64,000 bases of DNA, taken from contig CAKUTF010000010.1 of NCBI GenBank assembly GCA_934691725.1, positions 11,109 through 75,108 of the forward strand. Direction: 5' to 3'. Positions 9,013-17,262 of the stretch are shown here, piece after piece. Numbering within the stretch: position 1 is the first letter of the stretch; each line of letters starts with the position of its first letter. A program made the translations under genes and the position numbers. A model generated the notes under the pieces. It made no database searches and was not told the origin of the DNA. It saw nothing but the letters and a program-made list of their open reading frames with translations. This stretch comes from an uncultured Fibrobacter sp. Its GTDB lineage: Bacteria > Fibrobacterota > Fibrobacteria > Fibrobacterales > Fibrobacteraceae.

Positions 9013-10338
9013 ATGAAAATTTTTACCGGCCTCGTTCTTCTTCTTGCGCTGAACGAAATCTTTGCGCTGGAGTACCATGTCGTATTCGACGCGAAGGGAA
9101 GGCTTGTCGGAAAAACAGAGGGAACAATAAAAATCGGTTGCGAGAATTTCGGAAAAGGCGCCTATTTTGTGCTCCGCAAAAGCGCTGCGGACAAAAAGTC
9201 GCCGGAATATAAACGCTCCGTTCCCGCCTTAGAATCCGGTCGGACAAGGTGGTATGAGGCGGAAAAAAACGAGCATGTCAGGATTTGCCCGTCCGATTCG
9301 TCGGGCAGAGGCTTTTGGCTTGCCAGGATTCCATTCGAGGTGGATTCTTCAAATTGTCTCTGCGTCTTTACGGATCGATTCGTCCGGAGTCTTTCCGCTT
9401 TGTATGTTTCGGACTCTTCGGGGATGGATGCCGCGGATACGAACTGGATTCTTGTCGGGCAAAAGATTGTCCCACTTTCGAAAGGGACGCATCGTTTCTT
9501 CGAGGGAAAGGAAGCTCCGCTTCGAAAAATGCAAAACCCGGAATCGGGATATAGAGATGTAAATTTCTCTTATGATTTGATTGTCGATGCCACGGAGTTT
9601 CGTGTGGGCGATGCGGAATGGTTGATTGGCTCGGCTGAAACAGACTCTTTGATAGGAAAGGACTTGGATTTCATTGATGAACGGAAACTTTTTGACCGAA
9701 GTTCCTTGCCCATGGAAACATCGGAAATATATCGCCTGGCAAACGCCCGCAGCGCCCGTGACGGCCTAGATTCTGTGTACAGGCTTTTGCCAAAGGACGT
9801 GTGGCAAAAAAGCGGGCTCCCCTTTTTGGACTTTTCCGAACGGAGAAATTTAGTCCTCGCGCTCGACACGTCCGCAAATGGCTATCGGGCGCCTTTTTTT
9901 GAAGAATGGGCAGCTTTGCAGCGCGCGGGAGGTTCGGGAGATTTCTTCTGGGGTAACGATTATTCTCTGTCTGGAGAAGCGGTTAAATACGAACAACTGT
10001 TTGGGGATACGGCCTCTGCCTTTTGCCGTCCGTCTGGTCAAAAGGCGCCGAATCCGTATGGCCTGTACGATGTCTATGGAAATGCTTTGGAATATGTCTT
10101 GAAACGGTCCGTATCGTCGGGGCGTTATCATCATCTGTTCGAATGCCAGACGGACTTGAAATATGACCGCAGCCCGGTGTGTTCCTTGTTCTTTGGCATG
10201 GTCGGCTACAGGGCGAGCAAGAGGAAGAAAATCTGCATCGGGGAGTTTGATGCGGAGGGAAAAGTTACCGAGACTTGCACGCCCTACATGAAGCGGACAT
10301 TTGTCAAAGGCTTCCGCCTTGTGCGAAAACTGCGGTGA
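9013..10338 (+). CDS. secreted FGE/SUMF1-like protein (paralog 2)
   Basis: A second exported FGE-like protein (441 residues), paralogous to the gene just upstream. Shared blocks are DTSANGYRAPFFEEWAALQRAG, PNPYGLYDVYGNALEYV and a terminal GFRLVRK. ATG 9013 is chosen over an in-frame GTG at 8998 because GGAGG lies 8 bases upstream and the signal peptide MKIFTGLVLLLALNEIFA begins there. It contains several scattered Cys but no clear FGE Cys pair. The 96-base gap after paralog 1 holds nothing recognisable. Role unknown; a structural or binding role at the surface is as likely as catalysis. Confidence 0.7.
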   Translation: MKIFTGLVLLLALNEIFALEYHVVFDAKGRLVGKTEGTIKIGCENFGKGAYFVLRKSAADKKSPEYKRSVPALESGRTRWYEAEKNEHVRICPSDSSGRGFWLARIPFEVDSSNCLCVFTDRFVRSLSALYVSDSSGMDAADTNWILVGQKIVPLSKGTHRFFEGKEAPLRKMQNPESGYRDVNFSYDLIVDATEFRVGDAEWLIGSAETDSLIGKDLDFIDERKLFDRSSLPMETSEIYRLANARSARDGLDSVYRLLPKDVWQKSGLPFLDFSERRNLVLALDTSANGYRAPFFEEWAALQRAGGSGDFFWGNDYSLSGEAVKYEQLFGDTASAFCRPSGQKAPNPYGLYDVYGNALEYVLKRSVSSGRYHHLFECQTDLKYDRSPVCSLFFGMVGYRASKRKKICIGEFDAEGKVTETCTPYMKRTFVKGFRLVRKLR

Positions 10339-10355
10339 GGTTCAATAGAATTCCC

Positions 10356-10784
10356 TCAGATATAATACATATATCCCGAGGATTTTTTGGAAATGAGCTT
10401 GTCCAGGGTGATGCTCTTTAGGACTGCGGAAAGCGTTTCGTCAATTTTGTCGTAAAGCCCGACGCGCAGGGCCTTTCGGAACGGAGTCTCTTCGGCTGTC
10501 GGGAGCGGAGGCTCGACAACTTTCAGGTCGCCTTCCAGGGCCTCCAGGACGCAGTCAAGGTGGATGTCGGATGGCGGCTTGGCGAGGACGAATCCGCCGC
10601 CCGAGCCCTTGATGGACCGGATGAATCCCGTGCGCTTCAGGATTATAGCGATCTGTCCGAGATAGGTCGATGAAATCTGTTGCCTCTCGGAAATTTCGGA
10701 AAGCGTCGTATGCGCGCTCGGACCCTGCTCCGCGATATCGATTAAAAAACGGATGCCGTAGCGTCCTTTGGTGGAAATCTTCAT
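10356..10784 (-). CDS. Rrf2-family transcriptional regulator lacking cluster cysteines
   Basis: A 142-residue winged-helix regulator. It starts MKISTKGRYGIRFLIDIAEQ, the Rrf2 N-terminus, and has the wing motif IKGSGGGFVLAKPP. It has no Cys in the region where IscR ligates its Fe-S cluster, so it probably senses something else or depends on a partner. Its start overlaps the stop of the upstream Rrf2 gene by four bases (ATGA on the minus strand), which indicates translational coupling; this overlap also fixes the start, although the frame is open further upstream. Having two Rrf2 genes back to back is unusual. Confidence 0.88.
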   Translation of the reverse strand: MKISTKGRYGIRFLIDIAEQGPSAHTTLSEISERQQISSTYLGQIAIILKRTGFIRSIKGSGGGFVLAKPPSDIHLDCVLEALEGDLKVVEPPLPTAEETPFRKALRVGLYDKIDETLSAVLKSITLDKLISKKSSGYMYYI

Positions 10785-11209
10785 CCGATGAAAACTCCCT
10801 GCACGCCGCGGTAAATGGTCGCAAGGTCTTTTAGCGATACCGCCTTGAGAGTGGATTCGAGCGTGCCGCTCACCTTGTCCCAGACCGCTTTGGATTCGCA
10901 GCGTTCCTTGCGCGGGCATTCGCCGCCGCTTTGGCAGGGAACGGACCGGAGCGACGTCTCCATCTCGCTCAGAATGTCGAAGGCGGAAATATCCCCAGGC
11001 TTCCGGGCAAGCCTGTATCCGCCTTGCACGCCGCGGCTTCCGACGATGAAGCCCGCTTTCTTGAGCGGAATGAAAAGCTGCTCCAGGTATCCTTCCGAAA
11101 GCTTTGTCTCTTCGGCAATCGAATGGATGCTGCGAGGGTTTTCCGAATCTCCCGTGGCGAGGCTCAGGAGCGCTTCAAGGGCGTATTGTCCGCGGGTGGA
11201 AATTTTCAT
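10781..11209 (-). CDS. IscR-like Rrf2 regulator with CX5CX5C cluster motif
   Basis: A 142-residue Rrf2 regulator beginning MKISTRGQYALEALLSLA with wing GVQGGYRLARKPGD. Three Cys in CQSGGECPRKERC have the CX5CX5C spacing of the IscR 2Fe-2S site, so it probably senses iron-sulfur status or redox. It overlaps the preceding OM-protein gene by four bases and the following Rrf2 gene by four bases, so all three form one coupled operon read on the minus strand. No suf or isc genes are visible next to it. Targets are unknown; autoregulation of the operon is plausible but I identified no operator. Confidence 0.9.
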   Translation of the reverse strand: MKISTRGQYALEALLSLATGDSENPRSIHSIAEETKLSEGYLEQLFIPLKKAGFIVGSRGVQGGYRLARKPGDISAFDILSEMETSLRSVPCQSGGECPRKERCESKAVWDKVSGTLESTLKAVSLKDLATIYRGVQGVFIG

Positions 11210-11754
11210 CTGCTGACGTCTAGTGCTTTTAATCCCGGACGGGAATTGGCAAACAGGATTCCCAGCGAGATGCCGAACCCGTGTTCGGTCTCTTTCGCAA
11301 ACGTCCACTGGTAGGATCCCTTGATGCGGAAGGAAAGGAACGATTCGCGGAAGAAGTAAAGGCCGGCGTTGGCTTCTACGGTCGGGCCGAACCGGTCTCC
11401 GAACGTGTCGAGAATGTCGTCTTCGGGAAGTGCGCTCACGCCAGCCATGCCGCCGACAAAAGGCGTGATGCTTGCCGGGAGGAGCATCTGCTGCAGACCG
11501 AGCTTCACGTTAAATCCGTTGCCCGGGAACGAGTAGCCGATGTCGCTTGTGAGGCTTGTATAGGGGAGAAGCTGGATGTTCGAAATGAAGTTTACTTCGC
11601 CGAATGCCGAGCGTTCATCGCTCCAGGAGTCGTTTACGGGCTTGAAAGCGCCGAGTTCAAGTCCGAAGCTCGAAAACGGGTTATAGACAGAGCGTCCTTC
11701 GCCTGCGAAAGCCATGATGGCCAGAGAACCGATAAAAAGAATCCATTTTTTCAT
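11206..11754 (-). CDS. outer-membrane beta-barrel-like protein
   Basis: A 182-residue exported protein with signal peptide MKKWILFIGSLAIMAFA, then alternating beta strands with Gly/aromatic residues (FGLELGAFKP, YTSLTSDIGYSF, FRIKGSYQWTF, GISLGILF) as in small OM barrels. ATG 11754 is chosen because the signal peptide begins there; the frame extends a little further upstream. It is first in an operon with two Rrf2 regulators and divergent from lpoB. Function unknown. Coupling to an Fe-S-type regulator may mean redox- or iron-dependent expression, which is inference. Confidence 0.7.
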   Translation of the reverse strand: MKKWILFIGSLAIMAFAGEGRSVYNPFSSFGLELGAFKPVNDSWSDERSAFGEVNFISNIQLLPYTSLTSDIGYSFPGNGFNVKLGLQQMLLPASITPFVGGMAGVSALPEDDILDTFGDRFGPTVEANAGLYFFRESFLSFRIKGSYQWTFAKETEHGFGISLGILFANSRPGLKALDVSR

Positions 11755-11917
11755 GTTGAATCTCCAATCGCAGAACATTCTGCAATGTAGCAAATTAACA
11801 AATGTGAAAAGCGTTTTACTAGGAATTGCAAGACATTCGGATAACGCGCTGAAAATCCTACCTGGGCGGAATGTTTTCTATATTAAGCGGAAATCAAAAC
11901 TTAACAGAAGGATATCT

Positions 11918-12529
11918 ATGTCTAAAATTCTGCGCATTTTCGCTCTTTCCGCTCTGGCGATGGCTTTTGTGGCTTGCGCTAGCGGCGGTAAAAAAGTCAC
12001 CCGCATCGAATCGGATTCCGTGGTCGATCTTTCCGGAAAGTGGAACGATACGGATTCCCGCCTTGTCGCGGAAGAGATGATCCAGGATTGCATCGCGCGC
12101 CCCTGGTATGGCAAGCTTCTCCAGAACAAGAACGGCGAACTTCCGACGGTAGTCATCGGCAGCGTCCGCAACAAGAGCCACGAACACATCAACGTGGAAA
12201 CCTTTATCAAGGACATGGAGCGCGCCCTCATCAATTCGGGCAAGGTCGATTTCGTCGCGAACGCCGAAGAACGCGGTGAACTCCGCGCGGAACTCGCGAG
12301 CCAGTCCGGAAATGCGACCGAGGAAACCCGCAAGGAAGCCGGCCAGGAAATCGGTGCGGACCTGATGCTCACGGGAAGCCTGAATTCGATCGTTGACCAG
12401 GAAGGCGGCGAACAGGTTGTCTTCTACCAGATTGACTTGCAGCTCGTCGATATCCAGACGCACAAGACCGTCTGGATCGGAGACAAGAAAATCAAGAAGT
12501 ATATGAGCAAAAGCTCTGTCAAGATGTAA
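11918..12529 (+). CDS. lpoB: LpoB-type penicillin-binding-protein activator lipoprotein
   Basis: An outer-membrane lipoprotein of 203 residues. The signal MSKILRIFALSALAMAFVAC has its lipobox Cys at residue 20, followed by Gly-rich sequence. The body matches the LpoB/COG3417 family: GKWNDTDSRLVAEEMIQDC, then GADLMLTGSLNSIVDQ and a terminal VWIGDKKIKK. In E. coli, LpoB reaches through the envelope to stimulate PBP1B; whether the partner is the same here is unknown. AGAAGGA lies upstream of ATG 11918, and TATATT at 11879-11884 could be its -10 box. It is followed after 12 bases by its usual COG3014-type partner. Confidence 0.85.
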   Translation: MSKILRIFALSALAMAFVACASGGKKVTRIESDSVVDLSGKWNDTDSRLVAEEMIQDCIARPWYGKLLQNKNGELPTVVIGSVRNKSHEHINVETFIKDMERALINSGKVDFVANAEERGELRAELASQSGNATEETRKEAGQEIGADLMLTGSLNSIVDQEGGEQVVFYQIDLQLVDIQTHKTVWIGDKKIKKYMSKSSVKM

Positions 12530-12541
12530 TCGGGATTCGCC

Positions 12542-13954
12542 ATGAAGAAAATCCGCTTTTCTCTGCTAGTTCTTTGTCTGTTCCTTTTTGCCTCCTGTGC
12601 CAACAAGTCGATGACCCGGTACGAGGAACTTTCGAAACCGATGGCGAAGGGCGGATTTTCCGCTGCGATTGATGCCGTTCAGAAGAATCAGGAAAAACTT
12701 TACGGTTCCAATTCGGTATTTCTTTACCACTTTGACTTGGCGACTCTTTATCACTATGACGGCAATTACCGGAAGAGCGCCGACGAGTTCGAAAAGGCGA
12801 AGCAGATTTACGACGACCTCTATACAAAGTCCGTGACCAACGAGGCAGCTTCGGTTTTGACGAATGACAATGTCCGTCCGTATCGGGCGAGACCTTTTGA
12901 AATCCTTTCCCTTTATGAAATGAACATCATCAACTATCTTGCGATGGGGGATGTCGATGGGGCGCTTGTCGAGGCTCGGGCTTCGGATATCGCCTTGCAG
13001 CAGCTGTACCAGAAAAGCGACAAGAAGACGAACGATGCCGGATACTTGCGGTATCTGATCGCTCTGGTTTACGAGATGGGCGGCGAGACGGACAATGCCG
13101 CGATTTCTTACTACAAGACTGTCCAGGCCTATTCCGAGGAGCCGACGAAGCTCCCCGCCGAAGCGCAGGCTTTTATCGTGGACCGTCTTGAAAAGAGCGG
13201 TCGAGCGAATGATATTTCGGCTTTGAAATTTCCAAACGCAAACGTCTCGGAAACGGTTCCGATGTATGTCGATAACGCAAACGGTGAAATCGTCGTTATC
13301 GGCTATGCGGGCCACAGCGCGATTCTCGGGGAATGGATGCTTTCGGGAACCTACGTACGCGGCGGTATTTTGAACGTAATGGGAAAGAATCCGCAGTCGG
13401 GAAAAGTGGAAAGCCTGACGATTCCGTTCCCGGCGACCGCAGTCGGAAGCCACGGAGGAACGACTTTTTCTGTCACTATCGCAATCCCGGAACGCAAGGA
13501 TGTTCCGTATCAAGTAGAAAATTTTGCCATTTTGCTGGATGGAAAGCCCCTTGGCTACCAGCCGGAAGTTTTTCTGGACAATACGAAGAATCTGGTCAAG
13601 AATCTGGAAGACGAGCGCGCGGTGACGCTCGGACGGACCGCTGTTCGCGTTCTTACCCGGACGATTGCCGCGCAGACCGCCAAAAAGCAGATGGAAACGA
13701 ACAATGTCCTGCTGAATCTCGTGACGAGCATCGGCACGGACGTCGCTGCCGCCCAGCTGGAACAGGCCGATCTGCGGGTTGCGCTTTTCCTTCCGCACGA
13801 GGTCCGCATGGCGCGCGTCCCGGCGACACCGGGAACGCACAAAGTAACTGTTCTGGCGACAAACCGGAACGGTGGTGCCGTCAAGCGTTACGAGTTTACG
13901 GCGAATGTCAAGCCCGGCAAAAAGGCTCTGGTTATCGTTCCTGCAATCCGATAG
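12542..13954 (+). CDS. COG3014-like lipoprotein paired with LpoB
   Basis: A 470-residue lipoprotein. The signal MKKIRFSLLVLCLFLFASC gives a lipobox Cys at residue 19. An N-terminal TPR-like alpha-helical half (FHLATLYHYDGNYRKSADEFEKA-type repeats, residues about 45-220) is followed by a beta-rich half ending ALVIVPAIR. This layout and its position directly after an LpoB-like gene match the COG3014 lipoproteins commonly paired with LpoB/COG3417. It is probably periplasmic or OM-anchored and may act in peptidoglycan synthesis, which is inferred from the pairing only. The next gene starts 3 bases after its stop. Confidence 0.7.
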   Translation: MKKIRFSLLVLCLFLFASCANKSMTRYEELSKPMAKGGFSAAIDAVQKNQEKLYGSNSVFLYHFDLATLYHYDGNYRKSADEFEKAKQIYDDLYTKSVTNEAASVLTNDNVRPYRARPFEILSLYEMNIINYLAMGDVDGALVEARASDIALQQLYQKSDKKTNDAGYLRYLIALVYEMGGETDNAAISYYKTVQAYSEEPTKLPAEAQAFIVDRLEKSGRANDISALKFPNANVSETVPMYVDNANGEIVVIGYAGHSAILGEWMLSGTYVRGGILNVMGKNPQSGKVESLTIPFPATAVGSHGGTTFSVTIAIPERKDVPYQVENFAILLDGKPLGYQPEVFLDNTKNLVKNLEDERAVTLGRTAVRVLTRTIAAQTAKKQMETNNVLLNLVTSIGTDVAAAQLEQADLRVALFLPHEVRMARVPATPGTHKVTVLATNRNGGAVKRYEFTANVKPGKKALVIVPAIR

Positions 13955-13957
13955 TTT

Positions 13958-14602
13958 ATGCGGGCGGAAGAAATCAAGGCTCGGTTTGATGCAATCGCGA
14001 AATCCTATGATGAAAACCGGAAAAAGTTCATTCCGTGCTTTGACGACTATTACCTGACGACGGTGCGCTTTCTTTCTTCTTCGATTCCCTCGCCCAAAAC
14101 GATTTTGGATTTGGGGGCGGGAACGGGACTGCTTTCAAAGTTTCTGTATGACAAATTTCCAGATGCGATGTTTTCGCTCGTCGATGTTTCCGAGAAGATG
14201 CTCGAAGTCGCCAGGGAACGCTTTGAAGGGCTTCCGAATTTTGAATTTTCCGTCTTGGACTATACCCGGAATTTGCCAAATCGGAAATTTGACCTGGTAG
14301 CTTCCGCTCTCTCGATTCACCATCTGGAAAATGGCGACAAGAGGATACTTTATCGAAACATCTTCGAGCATCTTGAATCCGGCGGAACATTGGTGAACAT
14401 CGACCAGTTCAATGCGGATTCCGCAGAAATGAATGCCCTTTACGAATCGTATTGGGTGAAATCAATCCGGGAAAGCGGTCTTTCCGAACGGGAATTCGAA
14501 CGCTGGCAGTTGCGGAAAGCTTTGGACCGGGAAAATACGGTCGATGAAACAAAGGCTTTGCTCTCGGATGCGGGATTCCGGGTTGTACATATAAATTTAT
14601 GA
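13958..14602 (+). CDS. class I SAM-dependent methyltransferase
   Basis: A 214-residue cytoplasmic methyltransferase. Motif I ILDLGAGTGLLSKFL (about residues 48-62) binds SAM. SLVDVSEKMLEVARE is motif II, and FDLVASALSIHHLENGDK is the later motif region typical of the Methyltransf_25/UbiE-like group. Substrate unknown. It begins 3 bases after the preceding lipoprotein gene with no clear ribosome-binding site, so it is probably translated by coupling. It may methylate a small molecule; the context does not settle this. Confidence 0.88.
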   Translation: MRAEEIKARFDAIAKSYDENRKKFIPCFDDYYLTTVRFLSSSIPSPKTILDLGAGTGLLSKFLYDKFPDAMFSLVDVSEKMLEVARERFEGLPNFEFSVLDYTRNLPNRKFDLVASALSIHHLENGDKRILYRNIFEHLESGGTLVNIDQFNADSAEMNALYESYWVKSIRESGLSEREFERWQLRKALDRENTVDETKALLSDAGFRVVHINL

Positions 14603-14668
14603 AGTTCGCCGTCATCGTTGCGCGAAAGTAAATTTGCCGGAAAACGGTTTTCGTTTGTGGAGGTGTCG

Positions 14669-15317
14669 ATGTCTGATGCGTACAAAATAATCGATTTGAA
14701 TTCCTATTACCGAAAGGGCGTCTATCGGCATTTTTCCGAAGATTGCAAGTGCAGCGTCTCGATGACCGCGCGAATCGATGTGACAAAGCTCGTCGAATAT
14801 GCGAAAAATCGCGGGGAAAAATTCTACATCCACTTTCTCTACTGTTTGCAAGGTGTTGAACAGCCGGGACGACTACCGGATGTTTTACGACTGGCAAAAG
14901 GACGAACTCCGCTGCTACGAAAGAATCAATCCGACGCAATACGTTTTCCATGCGGATACGGAAACGTGTTCGCCGGTCTATTCGGAGTATTTCGAAGTCC
15001 GCGATGTCTTTTACCGAAACGCTTTTGCCGATTTGGAACGAGCCAAGAAAACGCATGAATATCGTTTAGATATGCAAAACCATCCGAACTGGTTCGATGC
15101 GTCATTTATGCCGTGGGTTAGTTACGACAGTTTTAACGTGGAACTTCCCGATGGATATCTTTTCTTTGCGCCTATCGTGAACTGGGGAAAGTATCGAAAC
15201 GAAAACGGGCGTTTGATGATGCCCGTCAGCGTCCGGATGAATCATGCGATTGCGGACGGCTACTTGGTGAGCAAGGTCTTTGCCCTGCTCGAAGAAGAAA
15301 TCCGCCGTTTAGGCTAA
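14669..15317 (+). pseudogene. chloramphenicol acetyltransferase-like gene, frameshifted
   Basis: Two overlapping frames together encode one CAT (CatA-like) protein of about 215 residues. The first frame starts at ATG 14669 with GGAGG 6 bases upstream (MSDAYKIIDLNSYYRKGVYR) and gives the N-terminus to about FYIHFLYC. Near 14850 the homology moves to another frame (CKVLNSRDDYRMFYDWQ), which runs to the stop. A single extra base in TGTTTGC would explain it. The catalytic-site region is kept as MNHAIADGYLVSKVF, with one His where CAT has HHxxxDG. This is probably a recent inactivation or a sequence error; whether the ancestor acetylated chloramphenicol is unknown. Confidence 0.75.
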
Positions 15318-15321
15318 TTCG

Positions 15322-15984
15322 CTAGATGTTCCGCAAAACCTCTTGGGAGGTCTGGGGAGCGAGTTCCGTGTCCATGACGAAATGCCGGACCTCGTTCGGG
15401 TTGATGCGCGCGTATTCGGAAAGCGCTTGCCCGATGCCCGTGCGGATATAGTAGTTGTCGTCCTTGGCGCAGTGCAGACAGCAGGACTTGAGAAGGTCCC
15501 AGTCCGTATGGTCGCGGTACTGGATCTGGAAAAGGATGACGCTACGGCGGACCCAGATGTTCGGGTCGCGAATCCAGGTGGCGATTTTGTGTCGAATCGG
15601 CGGGATTCTCCAGGCGAGATCCCCTAGAACGCTTGTCGCGATTGTATCGACCGTGTCTTTCCATGGCCGGGTCTTGATAAGCGTTTTTAGGAAGTTGAGG
15701 TGTTGTCCGCCGAGAAGCGCCTTGTGCTTGAACAGGTAATCACAGGCTGCGTACTGGACTTCCCGGTAAGGCTGGGCCCACATGTCGGTAACTCTTGCGG
15801 CGAGCTCGTCACCGTTCTTGGGCGGGAACTTGTCGAAAATCGGATAGGTGGCTTCCCGACGCTTGATGATGCTTACCCCGAGAAAGTCAAAGGAATCGCG
15901 CATGCTTTTTGACATCGTACGCGCTTCTTCTTCGTTTGAGCGTGCTCGGAGCGTTAAAAGAATTTCTTGTGTGAATCGGAGCAT
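15322..15984 (-). CDS. AlkD-like DNA alkylation repair protein (HEAT repeats)
   Basis: A 220-residue all-alpha HEAT-repeat protein of the AlkC/AlkD family of DNA glycosylases, which excise alkylated purines. It keeps the family blocks WAQPYREVQYAACDYLF, RPWKDTVDTIATSVLGDLAWR and IWVRRSVILFQIQY. In AlkD the residue four before the catalytic Asp of DTVD is Trp; here it appears to be Lys, while the Asp and the RR pair are kept. The enzyme may therefore have altered specificity or be a non-catalytic binder. It converges on the CAT-like pseudogene with 4 bases between stops. No clear ribosome-binding site is seen. Confidence 0.8.
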   Translation of the reverse strand: MLRFTQEILLTLRARSNEEEARTMSKSMRDSFDFLGVSIIKRREATYPIFDKFPPKNGDELAARVTDMWAQPYREVQYAACDYLFKHKALLGGQHLNFLKTLIKTRPWKDTVDTIATSVLGDLAWRIPPIRHKIATWIRDPNIWVRRSVILFQIQYRDHTDWDLLKSCCLHCAKDDNYYIRTGIGQALSEYARINPNEVRHFVMDTELAPQTSQEVLRNI

Positions 15985-16196
15985 TTGCGTAAAAAATACA
16001 ACACTATTTCAAGAATTTCTAGGTCTTGACAAATAGATTTTTTTAATTTAAATGTTGTTTCGCCGATTTTAGGATCTAGGGCGACTCTAAAAATTGCTTT
16101 GGTAAGGAACTCCCGCTTGTATTCTTGCAAAGTTTCCTTATCGATTTTTGCAAATGAATTTTTGGAGAAGTCTTGAAAATCATCCGAACATTCTTG

Positions 16197-16946
16197 ATGA
16201 ACACGATGAATACACCGATTGAAAATCTCCCCGTGATAGAAGTTCCCCCCGAATTGCGCGGGCTTTCCGACGAAGAAATTCTTGCGCTGCATCCGGTCGA
16301 TCCCGAAAAGCGCGACCGCTTCCGCCTTTCCAAGAAGGAACGTGCGGCGAAAAAGCTCGCCAAGGAACAGGCGAAGTTCCGCCGGCTGATGGAACAGTAC
16401 GAAAATCGGGACAGAATTGCCCATTCTTCGCGTCCGATGCCGAAGATGTCCGATTTTGACGGGAACGCTTCGCCGCAAGCAAGGCGCGCTGCGGTTCCGC
16501 CCGCTCCGCGAAAAACGCTGTTCGTTCCGAGCCAGATGAAGAAGACGGTCAGTGCGCAGGATCCGCTAACGCTTCCGCCGAAGCCCGCTCCGGCTCCGCT
16601 TCCGCCGAGGCAAAGTTCGGGTCGAGTGCTTGTCGGTTCGTTTGGCGGGGCGAAGTTCGGGGCGGCCAAGACGCAGATTATTTCCGAGGACGAACTGGCG
16701 AAGAAACGCGCCGCGGAAGAGGCAAAGCGCAAACGCGAACTGGCGAAAAAGCGCGCTGCGTTGGAACGCGCTTCCCTTGAACGCGCTGCGCTGACAAATC
16801 CCGAAGTTCCGCAAAAGCTCGACCCGAATTCCCTGTTTAAACCGAACTCTCCGCTAGGAACGGCTCCGTCGGCGGAAATTCCCGAAGCTCCCGTGAAGCG
16901 CAAGCGTGGACGTCCGCGCAAAAACCCGCTTCCCGAAGAACTTTAG
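16197..16946 (+). CDS. basic low-complexity protein with AT-hook-like tail
   Basis: About 249 residues, not assigned to a known family. Features are a charged Lys/Arg/Glu-rich helix (LSKKERAAKKLAKEQAKFRR), a Pro-rich middle (KPAPAPLPPR), a second coiled-coil-like Lys/Ala/Arg stretch (EEAKRKRELAKKRAALERA) and a C-terminal KRKRGRPRKNP. The RGRP core is the AT-hook minor-groove motif, so DNA binding is likely, possibly as a nucleoid-associated protein; this is inference. The start is uncertain: TTG 16173 has GGAGAAG just upstream but poor spacing, ATG 16197 or 16206 are alternatives. Repeat copy R1 begins directly after its stop. Confidence 0.55.
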   Translation: MNTMNTPIENLPVIEVPPELRGLSDEEILALHPVDPEKRDRFRLSKKERAAKKLAKEQAKFRRLMEQYENRDRIAHSSRPMPKMSDFDGNASPQARRAAVPPAPRKTLFVPSQMKKTVSAQDPLTLPPKPAPAPLPPRQSSGRVLVGSFGGAKFGAAKTQIISEDELAKKRAAEEAKRKRELAKKRAALERASLERAALTNPEVPQKLDPNSLFKPNSPLGTAPSAEIPEAPVKRKRGRPRKNPLPEEL

Positions 16947-17195
16947 AACCTGTTTTCATACATGTCGGGCTTAGCTCGGCAAGCTCGCTAGCCTGTCAAA
17001 TCCCATTCCTTAAAGGGGATTCCCCGGTCAAGCCGGGGAATGACATTTTAAAAAGCCTAGACGTCCGCAGACCAATTCCTCATTACTCATTGCTAATTTC
17101 TCATTTTCTTAGACGTCTGCGGCCTACTCCCTCATCCCTAATCCCTAGTTCCTAACCATAGACGTCTGCGGTTCCTAACGAAGACATTCTTTAAA
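16947..17195. repeat. dispersed intergenic repeat, copy R1
   Basis: First of four related intergenic blocks (others at 26258, 46878, 50878). It starts right after a stop codon with AACCTGTTTTCATA, then has a GC-rich hairpin (ATTCCCCGG...CCGGGGAAT), then TAGACGTCYGC motifs separated by short variable runs of CTCATTGCTAATT and CCCTAATCC type, and ends AAGACATTCT. No coding frame is convincing. It fills the whole 316-base gap before malQ. Confidence 0.8.
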
Positions 17196-17262
17196 CTCGC
17201 TTTTTTTACTTTTTTAGCCACAATTCGCAATTTTTTGCAGAGATTGAATATATCTTTGGGAT

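Noticed and set aside
12566..13840. 424-residue minus-strand frame
   Set aside because: Antisense of the COG3014-like lipoprotein gene, which has signal peptide, partner gene and sensible composition.
15954..16114. Minus-strand frame ending in LKKSICQDLEILEIVLYFLRK
   Set aside because: Composition looks coding-like, but it has only a TTG as start, overlaps the start of the AlkD-like gene, and no homology is recognisable; not supported enough to annotate.
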